Part shown: piece after piece, positions 8,473 to 16,432 of the stretch | Layout of the letters: each line of letters begins with the position of its first letter | Position numbering within the stretch: position 1 is the stretch's first letter | Origin: Actinomycetes bacterium | GTDB taxonomy: Bacteria; Actinomycetota; Actinomycetes; Propionibacteriales; Propionibacteriaceae | Assembly (NCBI GenBank): GCA_023443125.1 | Contig: JAEZVO010000013.1 | Span: 1-46,370, forward strand | Reading direction: 5' to 3' | Length of the DNA: 46,370 bases | The notes under the pieces: generated by a model | What the model saw: the letters and a program-made list of their open reading frames with translations, nothing else | Databases searched by the model: none | Told to the model about the DNA's origin: nothing | Made by a program: the position numbers and the translations under genes

Positions 8473-8524
8473 AAGATAGATCAAGTTCGTGGTGGGTAGA
8501 TGAGCCACGAACTTGATCTATCTT
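8473..8524. repeat. palindromic element, copy 1 (20-bp perfect stem, 12-nt loop)
   Basis: The arms 8473-8492 and 8505-8524 are perfect inverted repeats of 20 bp around the loop TGGGTAGATGAG. The stem is AT-rich compared with the surrounding DNA. It lies between the converging ends of smc and glpK, where it could stop transcription from both sides. A near-identical copy sits at 46307-46358, so it is a dispersed repeat, not just a local terminator. Confidence 0.9.
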
Positions 8525-8597
8525 CAGGTTCCACGCGACGACGCGGCCCCGCACACCGGTGAGGCATACGGGGCCGCGTCGAGGAGAGAACGACGAA

Positions 8598-10118
8598 TCA
8601 CTGCACGTCGTCGTCCACCCAGTCGAAGGTGCGGGTGACGGCCTTCTTCCACAGGCGGTACTGGCGGTCGCGTTCGCCAGCTTCCATCTCGGGCTTCCAG
8701 CGCTTGTCTTCTGCCCAGTTGTTGATGACGTCCTGCTCGCCTTCCCAGAAACCGACGGCGATACCCGCCGCGTAGGCAGCACCCAAGGCGGTGGTCTCGG
8801 CGACGACGGGGCGCACCACGTCGACGCCGAGCTGGTCAGCCTGGAACTGCATGAGCAGGTCGTTGGCGGTCATGCCGCCGTCCACCTTGAGCTCGGTGAG
8901 CTGCACACCGGAGTCGGCTTCCATGGCGTCGAGCACCTCACGCGTCTGGAAGGCCGTCGCCTCCAACACCGCACGCGCGATGTGGCCACGGTTCACGTAG
9001 CGAGTGAGGCCGACGATCGCGCCGCGCGCGTCGGACTGCCAGTACGGGGCGAACAGGCCGGAGAAGGCCGGCACGAAGTAGGCGCCACCGTTATCGTCGA
9101 CGGTTTCTGCGAGCTTCTCGATCTCCGGTGCGGAGTCGAACATGCGCAGGTTGTCGCGCAGCCACTGCACGAGCGAACCGGTGACGGCGATCGAACCTTC
9201 GAGTGCGTAGACCGCGTCCTGGTCACCGATCTTGTAGCAGACGGTGGTCAGCAGGCCGTTCTCGCTGGGCACGGGCTCGATGCCGGTGTTCATCAGCATG
9301 AAGTTGCCGGTGCCGTAGGTGTTCTTGGCCATGCCCTTCTCGAAGCAGGCCTGGCCGAACGTCGCGGCCTGCTGGTCGCCCAAGATGCCGGCGATTGGGG
9401 TGTCGATGAGGAGGCCCTGCTTGCGGCCGTAGCCGTACACCTCTGCCGACGACTTGATCTCCGGCAGCATCGACATCGGGATGCCCATGTCGGCTGCGAT
9501 CTCCTCATCCCACTGGAGGGTCTTGAGGTCCATCAGCATGGTGCGGGAAGCGTTGGTCACGTCGGTGACATGCACGCCGTTCTCGACACCACTGGTCAAG
9601 TGCCAGATGATCCAGGAATCCATGGTGCCCATCAGCAAGTCGCCGGCCTCGGCGCGCTCGCGGGCGCCCTCGACGTTGTCGAGAATCCACTTGACCTTCG
9701 GCCCACAGAAGTAGGTGGCCAGCGGCAGGCCCACCCGATCCTTGTACTTGTCCTGGCCCTCGTCGCCGCCGAGTTCCTTGACGATCTTGTCGGTGCGGGT
9801 GTCCTGCCAGACGATCGCGTTGTAGACGGGTTCGCCGGTGTTCTTGTCCCACACGACGGTGGTCTCGCGCTGGTTAGTGATACCCACCGCCGCCAGGCTG
9901 TGACGGTTGATCTGGGCTGCGCTGAGTGCGGTGGCAACGACCTCGCGGACGTTCCCCCAGACCTCCATGGGGTCGTGTTCTACCCACCCTGCACGCGGGA
10001 AGATCTGCTCGTGTTCCTTCTGGCCGGTAGCGACGATCTGGCCCGAGTGGTCGAAGATGATTGCTCGGCTGCTCGTGGTGCCCTGGTCGATAGCGAGTAC
10101 GTACTTCTTGTCAGTCAT
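8598..10118 (-). CDS. glpK: glycerol kinase
   Basis: This 506-residue FGGY-family kinase phosphorylates glycerol to sn-glycerol-3-phosphate. The N-terminal phosphate loop is DQGTTSSRA (residues 11-19). ITNQRETTVVWD and AIVWQDTRT are glycerol-contact blocks, and VDGGMTANDLLMQFQAD near residue 405 is the FGGY signature region. ATG 10118 has GAGG 8 nt upstream. It lies 33 bp downstream of glpF in the same direction, forming glpFK. It is full length. Confidence 0.97.
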   Translation of the reverse strand: MTDKKYVLAIDQGTTSSRAIIFDHSGQIVATGQKEHEQIFPRAGWVEHDPMEVWGNVREVVATALSAAQINRHSLAAVGITNQRETTVVWDKNTGEPVYNAIVWQDTRTDKIVKELGGDEGQDKYKDRVGLPLATYFCGPKVKWILDNVEGARERAEAGDLLMGTMDSWIIWHLTSGVENGVHVTDVTNASRTMLMDLKTLQWDEEIAADMGIPMSMLPEIKSSAEVYGYGRKQGLLIDTPIAGILGDQQAATFGQACFEKGMAKNTYGTGNFMLMNTGIEPVPSENGLLTTVCYKIGDQDAVYALEGSIAVTGSLVQWLRDNLRMFDSAPEIEKLAETVDDNGGAYFVPAFSGLFAPYWQSDARGAIVGLTRYVNRGHIARAVLEATAFQTREVLDAMEADSGVQLTELKVDGGMTANDLLMQFQADQLGVDVVRPVVAETTALGAAYAAGIAVGFWEGEQDVINNWAEDKRWKPEMEAGERDRQYRLWKKAVTRTFDWVDDDVQ

Positions 10119-10151
10119 CGTTGAACCTCAATTCTTGTAGTTGGTAGGTGG

Positions 10152-10904
10152 TCAGGGGAGGAGAACCAGCGACGCGAATCCTGCGACGACGCCGCCCAGC
10201 AGCGGTCCGACGACGGGAACCCACGCGTAGCCCCAGTCGGAGCCGCCCTTGCCCTTGATGGGCAGTATTGCGTGCATGATACGTGGGCCGAGGTCACGCA
10301 CAGGGTTGATGGCGTATCCGGTGGGGCCACCCAGCGCGATACCGATCACGACGATCAACAGCGCGACGCCGAACGCGCCCAGCCAGCCTAGGTTCGCCGG
10401 TCCGACACCCGCACCAGCCGTCGTCGCGGCGGTGTACTTGCCTGCGCCGATGATCACGAACACCAGCACGAAGGTGCCGATGAACTCGGTGACGACGTTC
10501 CACAGCGGGTTGCGGATCTGCGGGGAAGTGGAGAAGACGCCGAGTTTCGTCGCCGGATCGGGCTCTTCATCAAAGTGCTGCTTGTAGGTCAGCCAACACA
10601 GGCCGGCACCGACCATGGAGCCGAGCATCTGGCCGAGCATGTAGCCCGCTATCTCACCGCCAGTGAACTTGACGCCACTGGCCATGAGCCCGAAGGTCAC
10701 CGCAGGGTTGAGGTGGCCGCCGGACTTGTACGAGACGAGCACACCCATCATCACTGCGAGGCCCCAGCCCCAGTTGACGAAGAGGAATCCTGAATCTTTA
10801 CCCTTCGACTTTATGAGGGCCGTACAGGCGACGGTGCCGCCACCAAGGAGTAACAGTAACGCTGTTCCTACGAATTCGGATAGAAAAATAGTTGCGAAGT
10901 CCAT
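10152..10904 (-). CDS. glpF: glycerol facilitator (aquaglyceroporin)
   Basis: This 250-residue MIP-family channel has six hydrophobic helices and two half-helices. The first pore motif is intact (GGHLNPAVTFG). The second reads NPVRDLGPR, with Val (GTG codon) where the family has Ala. The selectivity-filter Arg after it is kept. It passes glycerol by facilitated diffusion for GlpK. ATG 10904 is preceded by GAGG. The upstream region 10905-11074 holds repeated TGCACGAACG sequences shared with the glpA promoter region. Confidence 0.95.
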   Translation of the reverse strand: MDFATIFLSEFVGTALLLLLGGGTVACTALIKSKGKDSGFLFVNWGWGLAVMMGVLVSYKSGGHLNPAVTFGLMASGVKFTGGEIAGYMLGQMLGSMVGAGLCWLTYKQHFDEEPDPATKLGVFSTSPQIRNPLWNVVTEFIGTFVLVFVIIGAGKYTAATTAGAGVGPANLGWLGAFGVALLIVVIGIALGGPTGYAINPVRDLGPRIMHAILPIKGKGGSDWGYAWVPVVGPLLGGVVAGFASLVLLP

Positions 10905-11027
10905 CGTTGGCCTCTTTGCTCTTGACTGCTATGTCGTGGTTTCCCGGGTTCCTATCGTTGAATACCGTCAGTACCGGGCTCTCCGATATTCAAGCACGTA
11001 GCTTCGCTGGGGCGTCCCTTCCTGAAC

Positions 11028-11068
11028 GTTCGTGCACGATCGAACACCAGCCTATTGCGTTCGTGCAA
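11028..11068. promoter_or_regulatory. putative operator pair upstream of glpFK
   Basis: There are two dyads: GTTCG-N8-CGAAC at 11028-11045 and TTGC-N6-GCAA at 11055-11068. GTTCGTGCA recurs 31 bp apart (11028 and 11059), about three helical turns. The second site read on the minus strand (TTGCACGAACGC) matches 11 of 12 bases of the glpA upstream site at 15262. The nearby SorC-type regulator is the natural candidate ligand; that link is inference. Confidence 0.45.
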
Positions 11069-11074
11069 CAACAT

Positions 11075-11106
11075 TGTCGCCTCGACGAGTACTCGTCGAG
11101 GCGACA
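11075..11106 (-). terminator. terminator-like perfect palindrome after glpC
   Basis: A 32-bp perfect palindrome (arms of 16 bases meeting at GTAC) starts 14 bp beyond the glpC stop. On the minus strand it is followed by ATGTTGTTGC, a weakly T-rich tail. It likely ends the glpABC transcript. Confidence 0.65.
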
Positions 11107-11120
11107 TCCGGGGTATGTGG

Positions 11121-12383
11121 TCAGTTGCTGGGCGATTCGCTCAGCCCCAGCGCTTGGTGCACCAGCATGATGGGATGCACGGCAGTGACCTTGGTGGAGT
11201 TTTGGATCTGCCAGCGGCAGGTTTCTGTGTCACACGCGACGAGCCCCTCGTTGGTGCGCTCCACCATGTCGAACAATGGTTTACCGACGGCCTGGGCGAC
11301 GTCGTACTTCTCCTTCTTGAGGCCGTAGGTTCCCGCGATGCCGCAGCAGGTGGCGTTGGAATCTTGCACTTTGAGCCCGGGGATGAGACGCATGAGGTCG
11401 GAAGCTGGGGCGCCCATGCCCTGACTACGCACCTGGCAGGGCTGGTGGTACGGCATCTGCATCTCGATGGGCTGGAAGTCGAACTCCAGCTCGCCCTCGT
11501 CGTACCGATCCATCAGGAACTCCGAGATGTCGTAGGAGCGCACGCTCACGTCGTCGAGAATCGGATCGTCGATGCCGAGGTAATGCTTCGCTTCGTGCTT
11601 CAGCATGCCGACGCAGCTGCCCGCGGTAGACACCACCGGCAGCTCCTTGCCAGCGCTAGCAAGCGATTTGGCGAGCGCGAGTACAGACTTGGTGGCTTGG
11701 TCGAAGAGGCCGTTGCTTTGCGACGCGAGCCCGCAGCAGCCCTGCTTCGGCACCAGCACCTCATAGCCGAGATGCTCCAACACCTCGATGGCGCATTTCG
11801 CGGCCTCCACCTCGAAGTAGCCGCCGGCGCAGCCGTGGAAGTACACCACCGCACCGCGGGTGGGCTTCACAGTGGGCTGCTTGCGACGCTTCAGCCAGCT
11901 GTGCAGCGACTGTTTCTGCGCAGGCGGCATGGGAGCGTTTGCAGCGACACCCACCGTCGCTTCCATGATCTTGCGAATGGGCTTGTTCTTCAGCACCGCA
12001 TTTGCCAGCGGCGCCACCGGGGTCATGGCCTTACCCATAAGCGTGGTCTGGGTGAGGAGCCGGTCACGCACCGGACCGCCGTGCTCCGCGCGCTTGACGG
12101 CCTTGGCGAGCGAGATGATCTCGGCCACCTGCACGCCCTGCGGGCACACGACGGTGCACGTGCCGCAGCTGGAGCACCAGTCGATCGAATCGTCGACGGA
12201 GGCGCCATCGCGGTAACGCTCGCCCTGGGGCCCGGAATACTTGGGCCCCTCAAACAGCGATGTGACGCCGGAGACGGGGCACGCCGTCTCGCAGATGGTG
12301 CACTTCACGCAGTGATCGAGGCTGACGCGGCGCATCTCGTTGTCGAGACGCTCGCGCAGTTTGGCGGCAGACTTTGCACTCAT
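11121..12383 (-). CDS. glpC: anaerobic glycerol-3-phosphate dehydrogenase subunit C
   Basis: This is the 420-residue iron-sulfur subunit that passes electrons from GlpAB to the membrane quinone pool. Two ferredoxin-type clusters, CVKCTICETACP and CSSCGTCTVVCPQ, occupy the first 90 residues. Two CCG domains follow, with QGCCGLA in the middle and SNATCCGIAGTYG near the end. ATG 12383 follows GGGAGG with good spacing and overlaps the glpB stop as ATGA. An upstream in-frame extension has no ribosome site. Confidence 0.95.
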   Translation of the reverse strand: MSAKSAAKLRERLDNEMRRVSLDHCVKCTICETACPVSGVTSLFEGPKYSGPQGERYRDGASVDDSIDWCSSCGTCTVVCPQGVQVAEIISLAKAVKRAEHGGPVRDRLLTQTTLMGKAMTPVAPLANAVLKNKPIRKIMEATVGVAANAPMPPAQKQSLHSWLKRRKQPTVKPTRGAVVYFHGCAGGYFEVEAAKCAIEVLEHLGYEVLVPKQGCCGLASQSNGLFDQATKSVLALAKSLASAGKELPVVSTAGSCVGMLKHEAKHYLGIDDPILDDVSVRSYDISEFLMDRYDEGELEFDFQPIEMQMPYHQPCQVRSQGMGAPASDLMRLIPGLKVQDSNATCCGIAGTYGLKKEKYDVAQAVGKPLFDMVERTNEGLVACDTETCRWQIQNSTKVTAVHPIMLVHQALGLSESPSN

Positions 12384-13606
12384 CGTGAACCTCCCAGGAT
12401 TGAAGCGGCGGCGCGCCATGCGCTCGCCACAGCGATTCCATCTCCGGATTTCTCTCGCGCACGCTGGGCACCGGCGAGGATGCCGCCAGCGGCGTACAGG
12501 TTGTCGTAGATCGCTCCCGATGCACCGACGGGGCGCATGGCCTCGTCGACCTTCACACCCACCTCAAACAGGGGCTGGGGAGCACTGTGATCAGCAAGCA
12601 CGAGCCCCTCCATGGTGTTGGCCGTCAGTGGCAGCCCGAAGAGACGCTCGGTGATGTTCCCCTTGGAATCGACGGCGAGGGCGCCCGATTCGAAACCGCC
12701 AGGAGCATGCACGACCGCGTCGCAGCGGACGCGTTTCGTGTGCCCGGCCGATGCCACCTCGACGGCGGTGACGTGCCCGTCGGATGCCTCAAAGCCCGTA
12801 GCCAGCACGCCCTGGATGTGGCGCACCCCGAGCCCACGCGCCTGCTCTAGCAACGCGCGGAACATCCGCAAGCCGGGCATCGACGGGGGTTGCATCGACA
12901 CCTCGGCTGCCGGCCTGCCCACCGCGTCCTGGAAGATCGCCCAGGCCTCAGGATTGTCGAGTCCCACGACGGCGGGCACGAGCAGCACATCCGCGTCACC
13001 GGCGGCTCCAGCCACCTTCTTGGCGAACTGCTTCAGCGCGACCGGATCGTCGAGAGCCTTCGCGAAATGCACGGGAGAGGGGTCTTGTTCGCCCCTGCGA
13101 GGTGGGAAATCCACCGACGTAGCTTCTGCGCGCAGCTGCCGGTCGCCGAACGTGGTGCGATTGAGGTTGCCGGCAATCAATGCGGCCTGGAAATCCTTCA
13201 GCTGCTGCACACCCACGACGGCGAACGACGTGTGCGTGTTCACATCGGCACCCGCGAGCGATGGCGCGGCGAGCGCGGTCGGCCGCACCGCACCGACGGC
13301 GGTCGGGAGGTGGAGATTCTCGTCGACGGAACCCTCCAGCCCGAGCTGTTCACCCAGCCACGAAACCGACTCGCGCACGGTCTGCGCGCCGAGCGCCCGC
13401 AGCGGGTGACCGTCGGGCAGGTCGTCCAGCACCTCGAGCGGCGTCTGCACGCGCTGCGGAGCGTAGCCCAACACGTCGACGGTGCCCTGGCCCAGCTGCA
13501 GACCGCCTGGCCCCTTCGCGACCAGCGTTACCTGGATGCAGGCCTCGAGAAGACGGATCGCTGCGGTGAGCCCTGCGAGCCCGGAACCAATGACGCAGAC
13601 CTTCAT
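12380..13606 (-). CDS. glpB: anaerobic glycerol-3-phosphate dehydrogenase subunit B
   Basis: This 408-residue FAD-containing subunit has the dinucleotide-binding motif VIGSGLAGLTAAIRLLEA at residues 4-21. A C-terminal GIYDNLYAAGGILAG-like block (GAIYDNLYAAGGIL) is typical of flavoprotein reductases. It bridges GlpA and GlpC. ATG 13606 overlaps the glpA stop as ATGA, and AGGAGGAAG lies upstream. The gene ends in ATGA overlap with glpC, so the three subunits are translated from one message. Confidence 0.94.
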   Translation of the reverse strand: MKVCVIGSGLAGLTAAIRLLEACIQVTLVAKGPGGLQLGQGTVDVLGYAPQRVQTPLEVLDDLPDGHPLRALGAQTVRESVSWLGEQLGLEGSVDENLHLPTAVGAVRPTALAAPSLAGADVNTHTSFAVVGVQQLKDFQAALIAGNLNRTTFGDRQLRAEATSVDFPPRRGEQDPSPVHFAKALDDPVALKQFAKKVAGAAGDADVLLVPAVVGLDNPEAWAIFQDAVGRPAAEVSMQPPSMPGLRMFRALLEQARGLGVRHIQGVLATGFEASDGHVTAVEVASAGHTKRVRCDAVVHAPGGFESGALAVDSKGNITERLFGLPLTANTMEGLVLADHSAPQPLFEVGVKVDEAMRPVGASGAIYDNLYAAGGILAGAQRAREKSGDGIAVASAWRAAASILGGSR

Positions 13607-15183
13607 CGCACTTCCTCCTGTGCCTCGCCCTTGGGGAGGTGCTCTACGTCGAGCGTCCCCGTGTAAATCCAGTCGTCCAGCGCCTGCTGACGCACCTGGT
13701 CGCCGACCAGAACGGGCTGGACGCCCTTCCAACGGCCCTTCAAGAAAGCCTCCAGAAGGTGCGACGCCTCCTCGGCGCTATCCTTCCGCGCACTGCACGC
13801 GACGCCGGCGGCGCGCGTCGCGCAGAACCCGCCCTGGCAGGGGCCCATGCCGATGCGAAGCTGGCGACGCAGGTCGTCCAGGTTGCCGTCGGGTTGTGCT
13901 TCGAGGGCTTCGCGGAAGGCCGGCTCGGTAACGAGCTCGCACTCGCACAGGAGACGTTCGTCGAAGCGAGTTTCCTCGCGCTGCTCGAGGCGGTCGGTGA
14001 TCTTGTGGATCTTGTGGTGTTCCTCCGGCACTGCCTCGTCGGCGGTGCGGCAGGGTCGAGTCTCACCGAGCTGGCGACACATCGCGTCGACGATGTGTTC
14101 GGCCATGAGCCGATAGGTGGTGAGCTTGCCACCGCCGATGGTGAGGAAGCCGCGCAAGCCGTCGTGCTGAGAGTGGTCGATGATGGACATGCCGCGGCTC
14201 ATGTGGCGGGTGTCGTCGCTGCTCACGCGTGGGTCCTTCACCAGCGGACGGCTGCCAGCCCAGGCTCGGAGAACGCGGTTGCTGCGGAAGCCGGGAATCA
14301 TGTGTTCGCCCGCATCCAGCATCTGCTGCACCTCGTCGGCAGGCACGTGCGTGTTGTCGGGATCGTCGGTGTGCACGTCGGTGGTGCCGATGATGGACAC
14401 CGTGTGCGCCGGCACGAGGATGTCGCCATCGGTGGGGTAGACGAGGCGGTTCACGACGGTGTTCACGATGCGGTGGTTCATCGCCACCATGACACCGCGG
14501 CCGGGGACGACCGCGACGGGTTCGCAGCCCGCCATGGCCGACACCTGTCCGGCCCATGGCCCAGCGCAGTTCAAGGCGAAGCGGCAATCGATCTGCACAT
14601 CTTCGCCGTTGCGCTCGTCGCGACACAGCACCGCGGAGACGTGATCGTCCTCGCGAAGAATCTTCGTCACCTTGTGGTAGGTGAGCACCTTGCCGCCGTA
14701 TTCCATCGCGGAGCGGGCAGCGCCCCATACGAGCGCCCATCCGTCGACGGAGGCGTCACGAACCTCGATGGCTCGCCCGATGCCGGGGTTCAGCCTGCGC
14801 TCTCGACGCAGCGCCTCTGCCGCGGAGATCTCTTGGGCTGGAACACCGGTGGCCGCGGCGCCTTTGAGGAACTCGTCGGCGAAGGCGGGATCGTCGCCGG
14901 GCAGGGTGACGAACATGCCGCCGGTGTCTTCAATGGCGGCGGGCTGGATGCGTCGCAGAATCTCGTTCTCTTCCGCGCACTCCGTCGCTGACTGGGGGTC
15001 GCTCACCACGTATCGCCCGCCCGAGTGGAGCAGCCCGTGGAAGCGTCCCGTCGTGCCGCACGCTAGGTCGTCTCGCTCCACCAGGATTGCGGAGTAGCCG
15101 CGCATCGCTGCGTCGCGCACCACGCCCACACCTGTGGAGCCACCGCCGATCACTACAACATCGGCCTTCAGCTGTTGCACCAT
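13603..15183 (-). CDS. glpA: anaerobic glycerol-3-phosphate dehydrogenase subunit A
   Basis: This 526-residue flavoprotein oxidises glycerol-3-phosphate to dihydroxyacetone phosphate. VVVIGGGSTGVGVVRDAAMRG near the N-terminus binds FAD, and TTGRFHGLLHSGGRYVV is a substrate-binding block. The C-terminal BFD-like [2Fe-2S] domain holds CECE and GPCQGGFC, which distinguishes GlpA from the aerobic enzyme GlpD. Two adjacent ATGs exist (15186 and 15183). I chose 15183 because GAGAGG is then 7 nt away instead of 4. It is first gene of glpABC, with a candidate operator region 80-130 bp upstream. Confidence 0.95.
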   Translation of the reverse strand: MVQQLKADVVVIGGGSTGVGVVRDAAMRGYSAILVERDDLACGTTGRFHGLLHSGGRYVVSDPQSATECAEENEILRRIQPAAIEDTGGMFVTLPGDDPAFADEFLKGAAATGVPAQEISAAEALRRERRLNPGIGRAIEVRDASVDGWALVWGAARSAMEYGGKVLTYHKVTKILREDDHVSAVLCRDERNGEDVQIDCRFALNCAGPWAGQVSAMAGCEPVAVVPGRGVMVAMNHRIVNTVVNRLVYPTDGDILVPAHTVSIIGTTDVHTDDPDNTHVPADEVQQMLDAGEHMIPGFRSNRVLRAWAGSRPLVKDPRVSSDDTRHMSRGMSIIDHSQHDGLRGFLTIGGGKLTTYRLMAEHIVDAMCRQLGETRPCRTADEAVPEEHHKIHKITDRLEQREETRFDERLLCECELVTEPAFREALEAQPDGNLDDLRRQLRIGMGPCQGGFCATRAAGVACSARKDSAEEASHLLEAFLKGRWKGVQPVLVGDQVRQQALDDWIYTGTLDVEHLPKGEAQEEVR

Positions 15184-15261
15184 CATTGGTCCTCTCCGGC
15201 AATGTCTAGATACACGCTGCCTATTCCTATCCAAGCGCGTTCTGATGGGCTTGTGGAGCGA

Positions 15262-15315
15262 TTGCACGAATGCTCACTCATACATGCGCGGCCTGCACAC
15301 TTCTGCAATGAATGC
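15262..15315. promoter_or_regulatory. putative operator region upstream of glpABC
   Basis: TTGCACGAATGC (15262-15273) matches 11 of 12 bases of the glpF upstream site. A degenerate second copy, TGCAATGAATGC, lies at 15304-15315, about four helical turns away. The position between the regulator gene and glpA fits a SorC-type operator; this is inference. Confidence 0.42.
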
Positions 15316-15354
15316 CGCCGTAACGCGGGGTGGTTCGCGTTATGTTGGGGGCAA

Positions 15355-16332
15355 CTACTGGAGGTGCCGGGCGAGTGCCCGCGCAGTGGAGTCATCAACG
15401 ACGAGGTTCGTCACCACGCCTGCGCGCAGCGCCGCCAACAGGGCGACGGTGCGGCTCGGATCGCCCACCACGCACAGTCGGTGCTTGATGGAGCGCAACG
15501 TGCTCGGGCTCGGGCCCGTGGCACGAGTGTTGAGATGAATGCTCTCGTGAGAGCCGTCCGCGCGCAGCATGACGGTGCATACGTCGCCGACCGCCCCCTG
15601 GTGGATGGCGGCGGCGAGGTCGGCTGGCTCGACGTGCCCCGCGGCGTACACGTGCGACGGGATGCGGGCGTGCGGATAGCCGACGCCGAAGAGGGCCACG
15701 TCGAGTGACTCAATGGAGGAGAGCACGTTGCGGATCGAGCGCTCGCGCCACATCGCCTCGCGCGTTTCTGGGTGATCGAAGAAGGTCGGCACGGGGAACG
15801 GAACGACCTGGGCGTTGCCGTAATTCGTGGCGAAGGCCTGCAACAGGGAGCCGATGTAGGGCGTGCTGGAGTCGCGTGCGTGCGTGGCGCCGTTGATCTG
15901 CACCACCTCGACTCCTGATACGGCTTGGGGCTTCAACTCGCGAGCCACGTGTGCCGCTGTGACACCCCACGCGACGCCGAGCGATGTGCCGTCGGTGACG
16001 AGCGCGTCGAGGAGCGCGGCGGCCTCGGCGGCGACAGCTCGGAGACGGTCGCTCGGGGTGGCTTGATCCGGCACGTTCACGATGTGCACGCTGATGCCGA
16101 AGGCATCGCTGATGAGGTGTGCCGTGGGGGAGTCCGCGCCGGGCGGTTCGGCCAGGCTGATGCGCACGATGCCCGTTTCTCGAGCGCGCTGAAGGAGGCG
16201 TGACACCTTGGGCCGCGAGACGTTCAGCTCGCGCGCGATCGTCTCCATGGTTTCACCGTCGATGTAATGCCGTCGGGCGGCGGTATACACCTGCCGGTCA
16301 CGCGACTCCTGCATGCCCTTACTCGCTGGCAC
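15355..16332 (-). CDS. SorC/DeoR-family sugar-binding transcriptional regulator
   Basis: This 325-residue regulator has an N-terminal helix-turn-helix at about 29-50 (TMETIARELNVSRPKVSRLLQRA). A large effector-binding domain follows, of the PF04198 sugar-phosphate type, with TSLGVAWGVTAAHVARELKP near 120 and VALFGVGYP near 215. Family members sense phosphorylated sugars or polyols. Its position directly upstream of glpABC, in the same direction, makes it the likely glycerol regulator sensing glycerol-3-phosphate or dihydroxyacetone phosphate (inference). GTG 16332 has GAGG upstream; ATG 16314 is an alternative. Confidence 0.88.
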   Translation of the reverse strand: MPASKGMQESRDRQVYTAARRHYIDGETMETIARELNVSRPKVSRLLQRARETGIVRISLAEPPGADSPTAHLISDAFGISVHIVNVPDQATPSDRLRAVAAEAAALLDALVTDGTSLGVAWGVTAAHVARELKPQAVSGVEVVQINGATHARDSSTPYIGSLLQAFATNYGNAQVVPFPVPTFFDHPETREAMWRERSIRNVLSSIESLDVALFGVGYPHARIPSHVYAAGHVEPADLAAAIHQGAVGDVCTVMLRADGSHESIHLNTRATGPSPSTLRSIKHRLCVVGDPSRTVALLAALRAGVVTNLVVDDSTARALARHLQ

Positions 16333-16419
16333 TGAATTCCTCTCGTGCGGCCACGGGGCGATATCCCCACAATGTACTCCGAGCCTACCTCGCGAGGTGG
16401 CGACGTGGCCGGTGCCCGG

Positions 16420-16425
16420 TAGGAT
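16420..16425 (+). promoter_or_regulatory. -10 hexamer of a probable leaderless transcript (ftsY)
   Basis: TAGGAT followed by exactly 7 nt and GTG 16433. Confidence 0.5.
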
Positions 16426-16432
16426 CAGCAGC

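Noticed and set aside
8559..10124. A 521-codon open frame on the plus strand opposite glpK
   Set aside because: It is the antisense shadow of a clear glycerol kinase. High GC in third positions leaves long stop-free antisense frames; its translation has no family features.
11055..12509. A 484-codon plus-strand frame opposite glpC
   Set aside because: His/Arg/Ala-rich antisense shadow; glpC on the minus strand has all its cysteine motifs.
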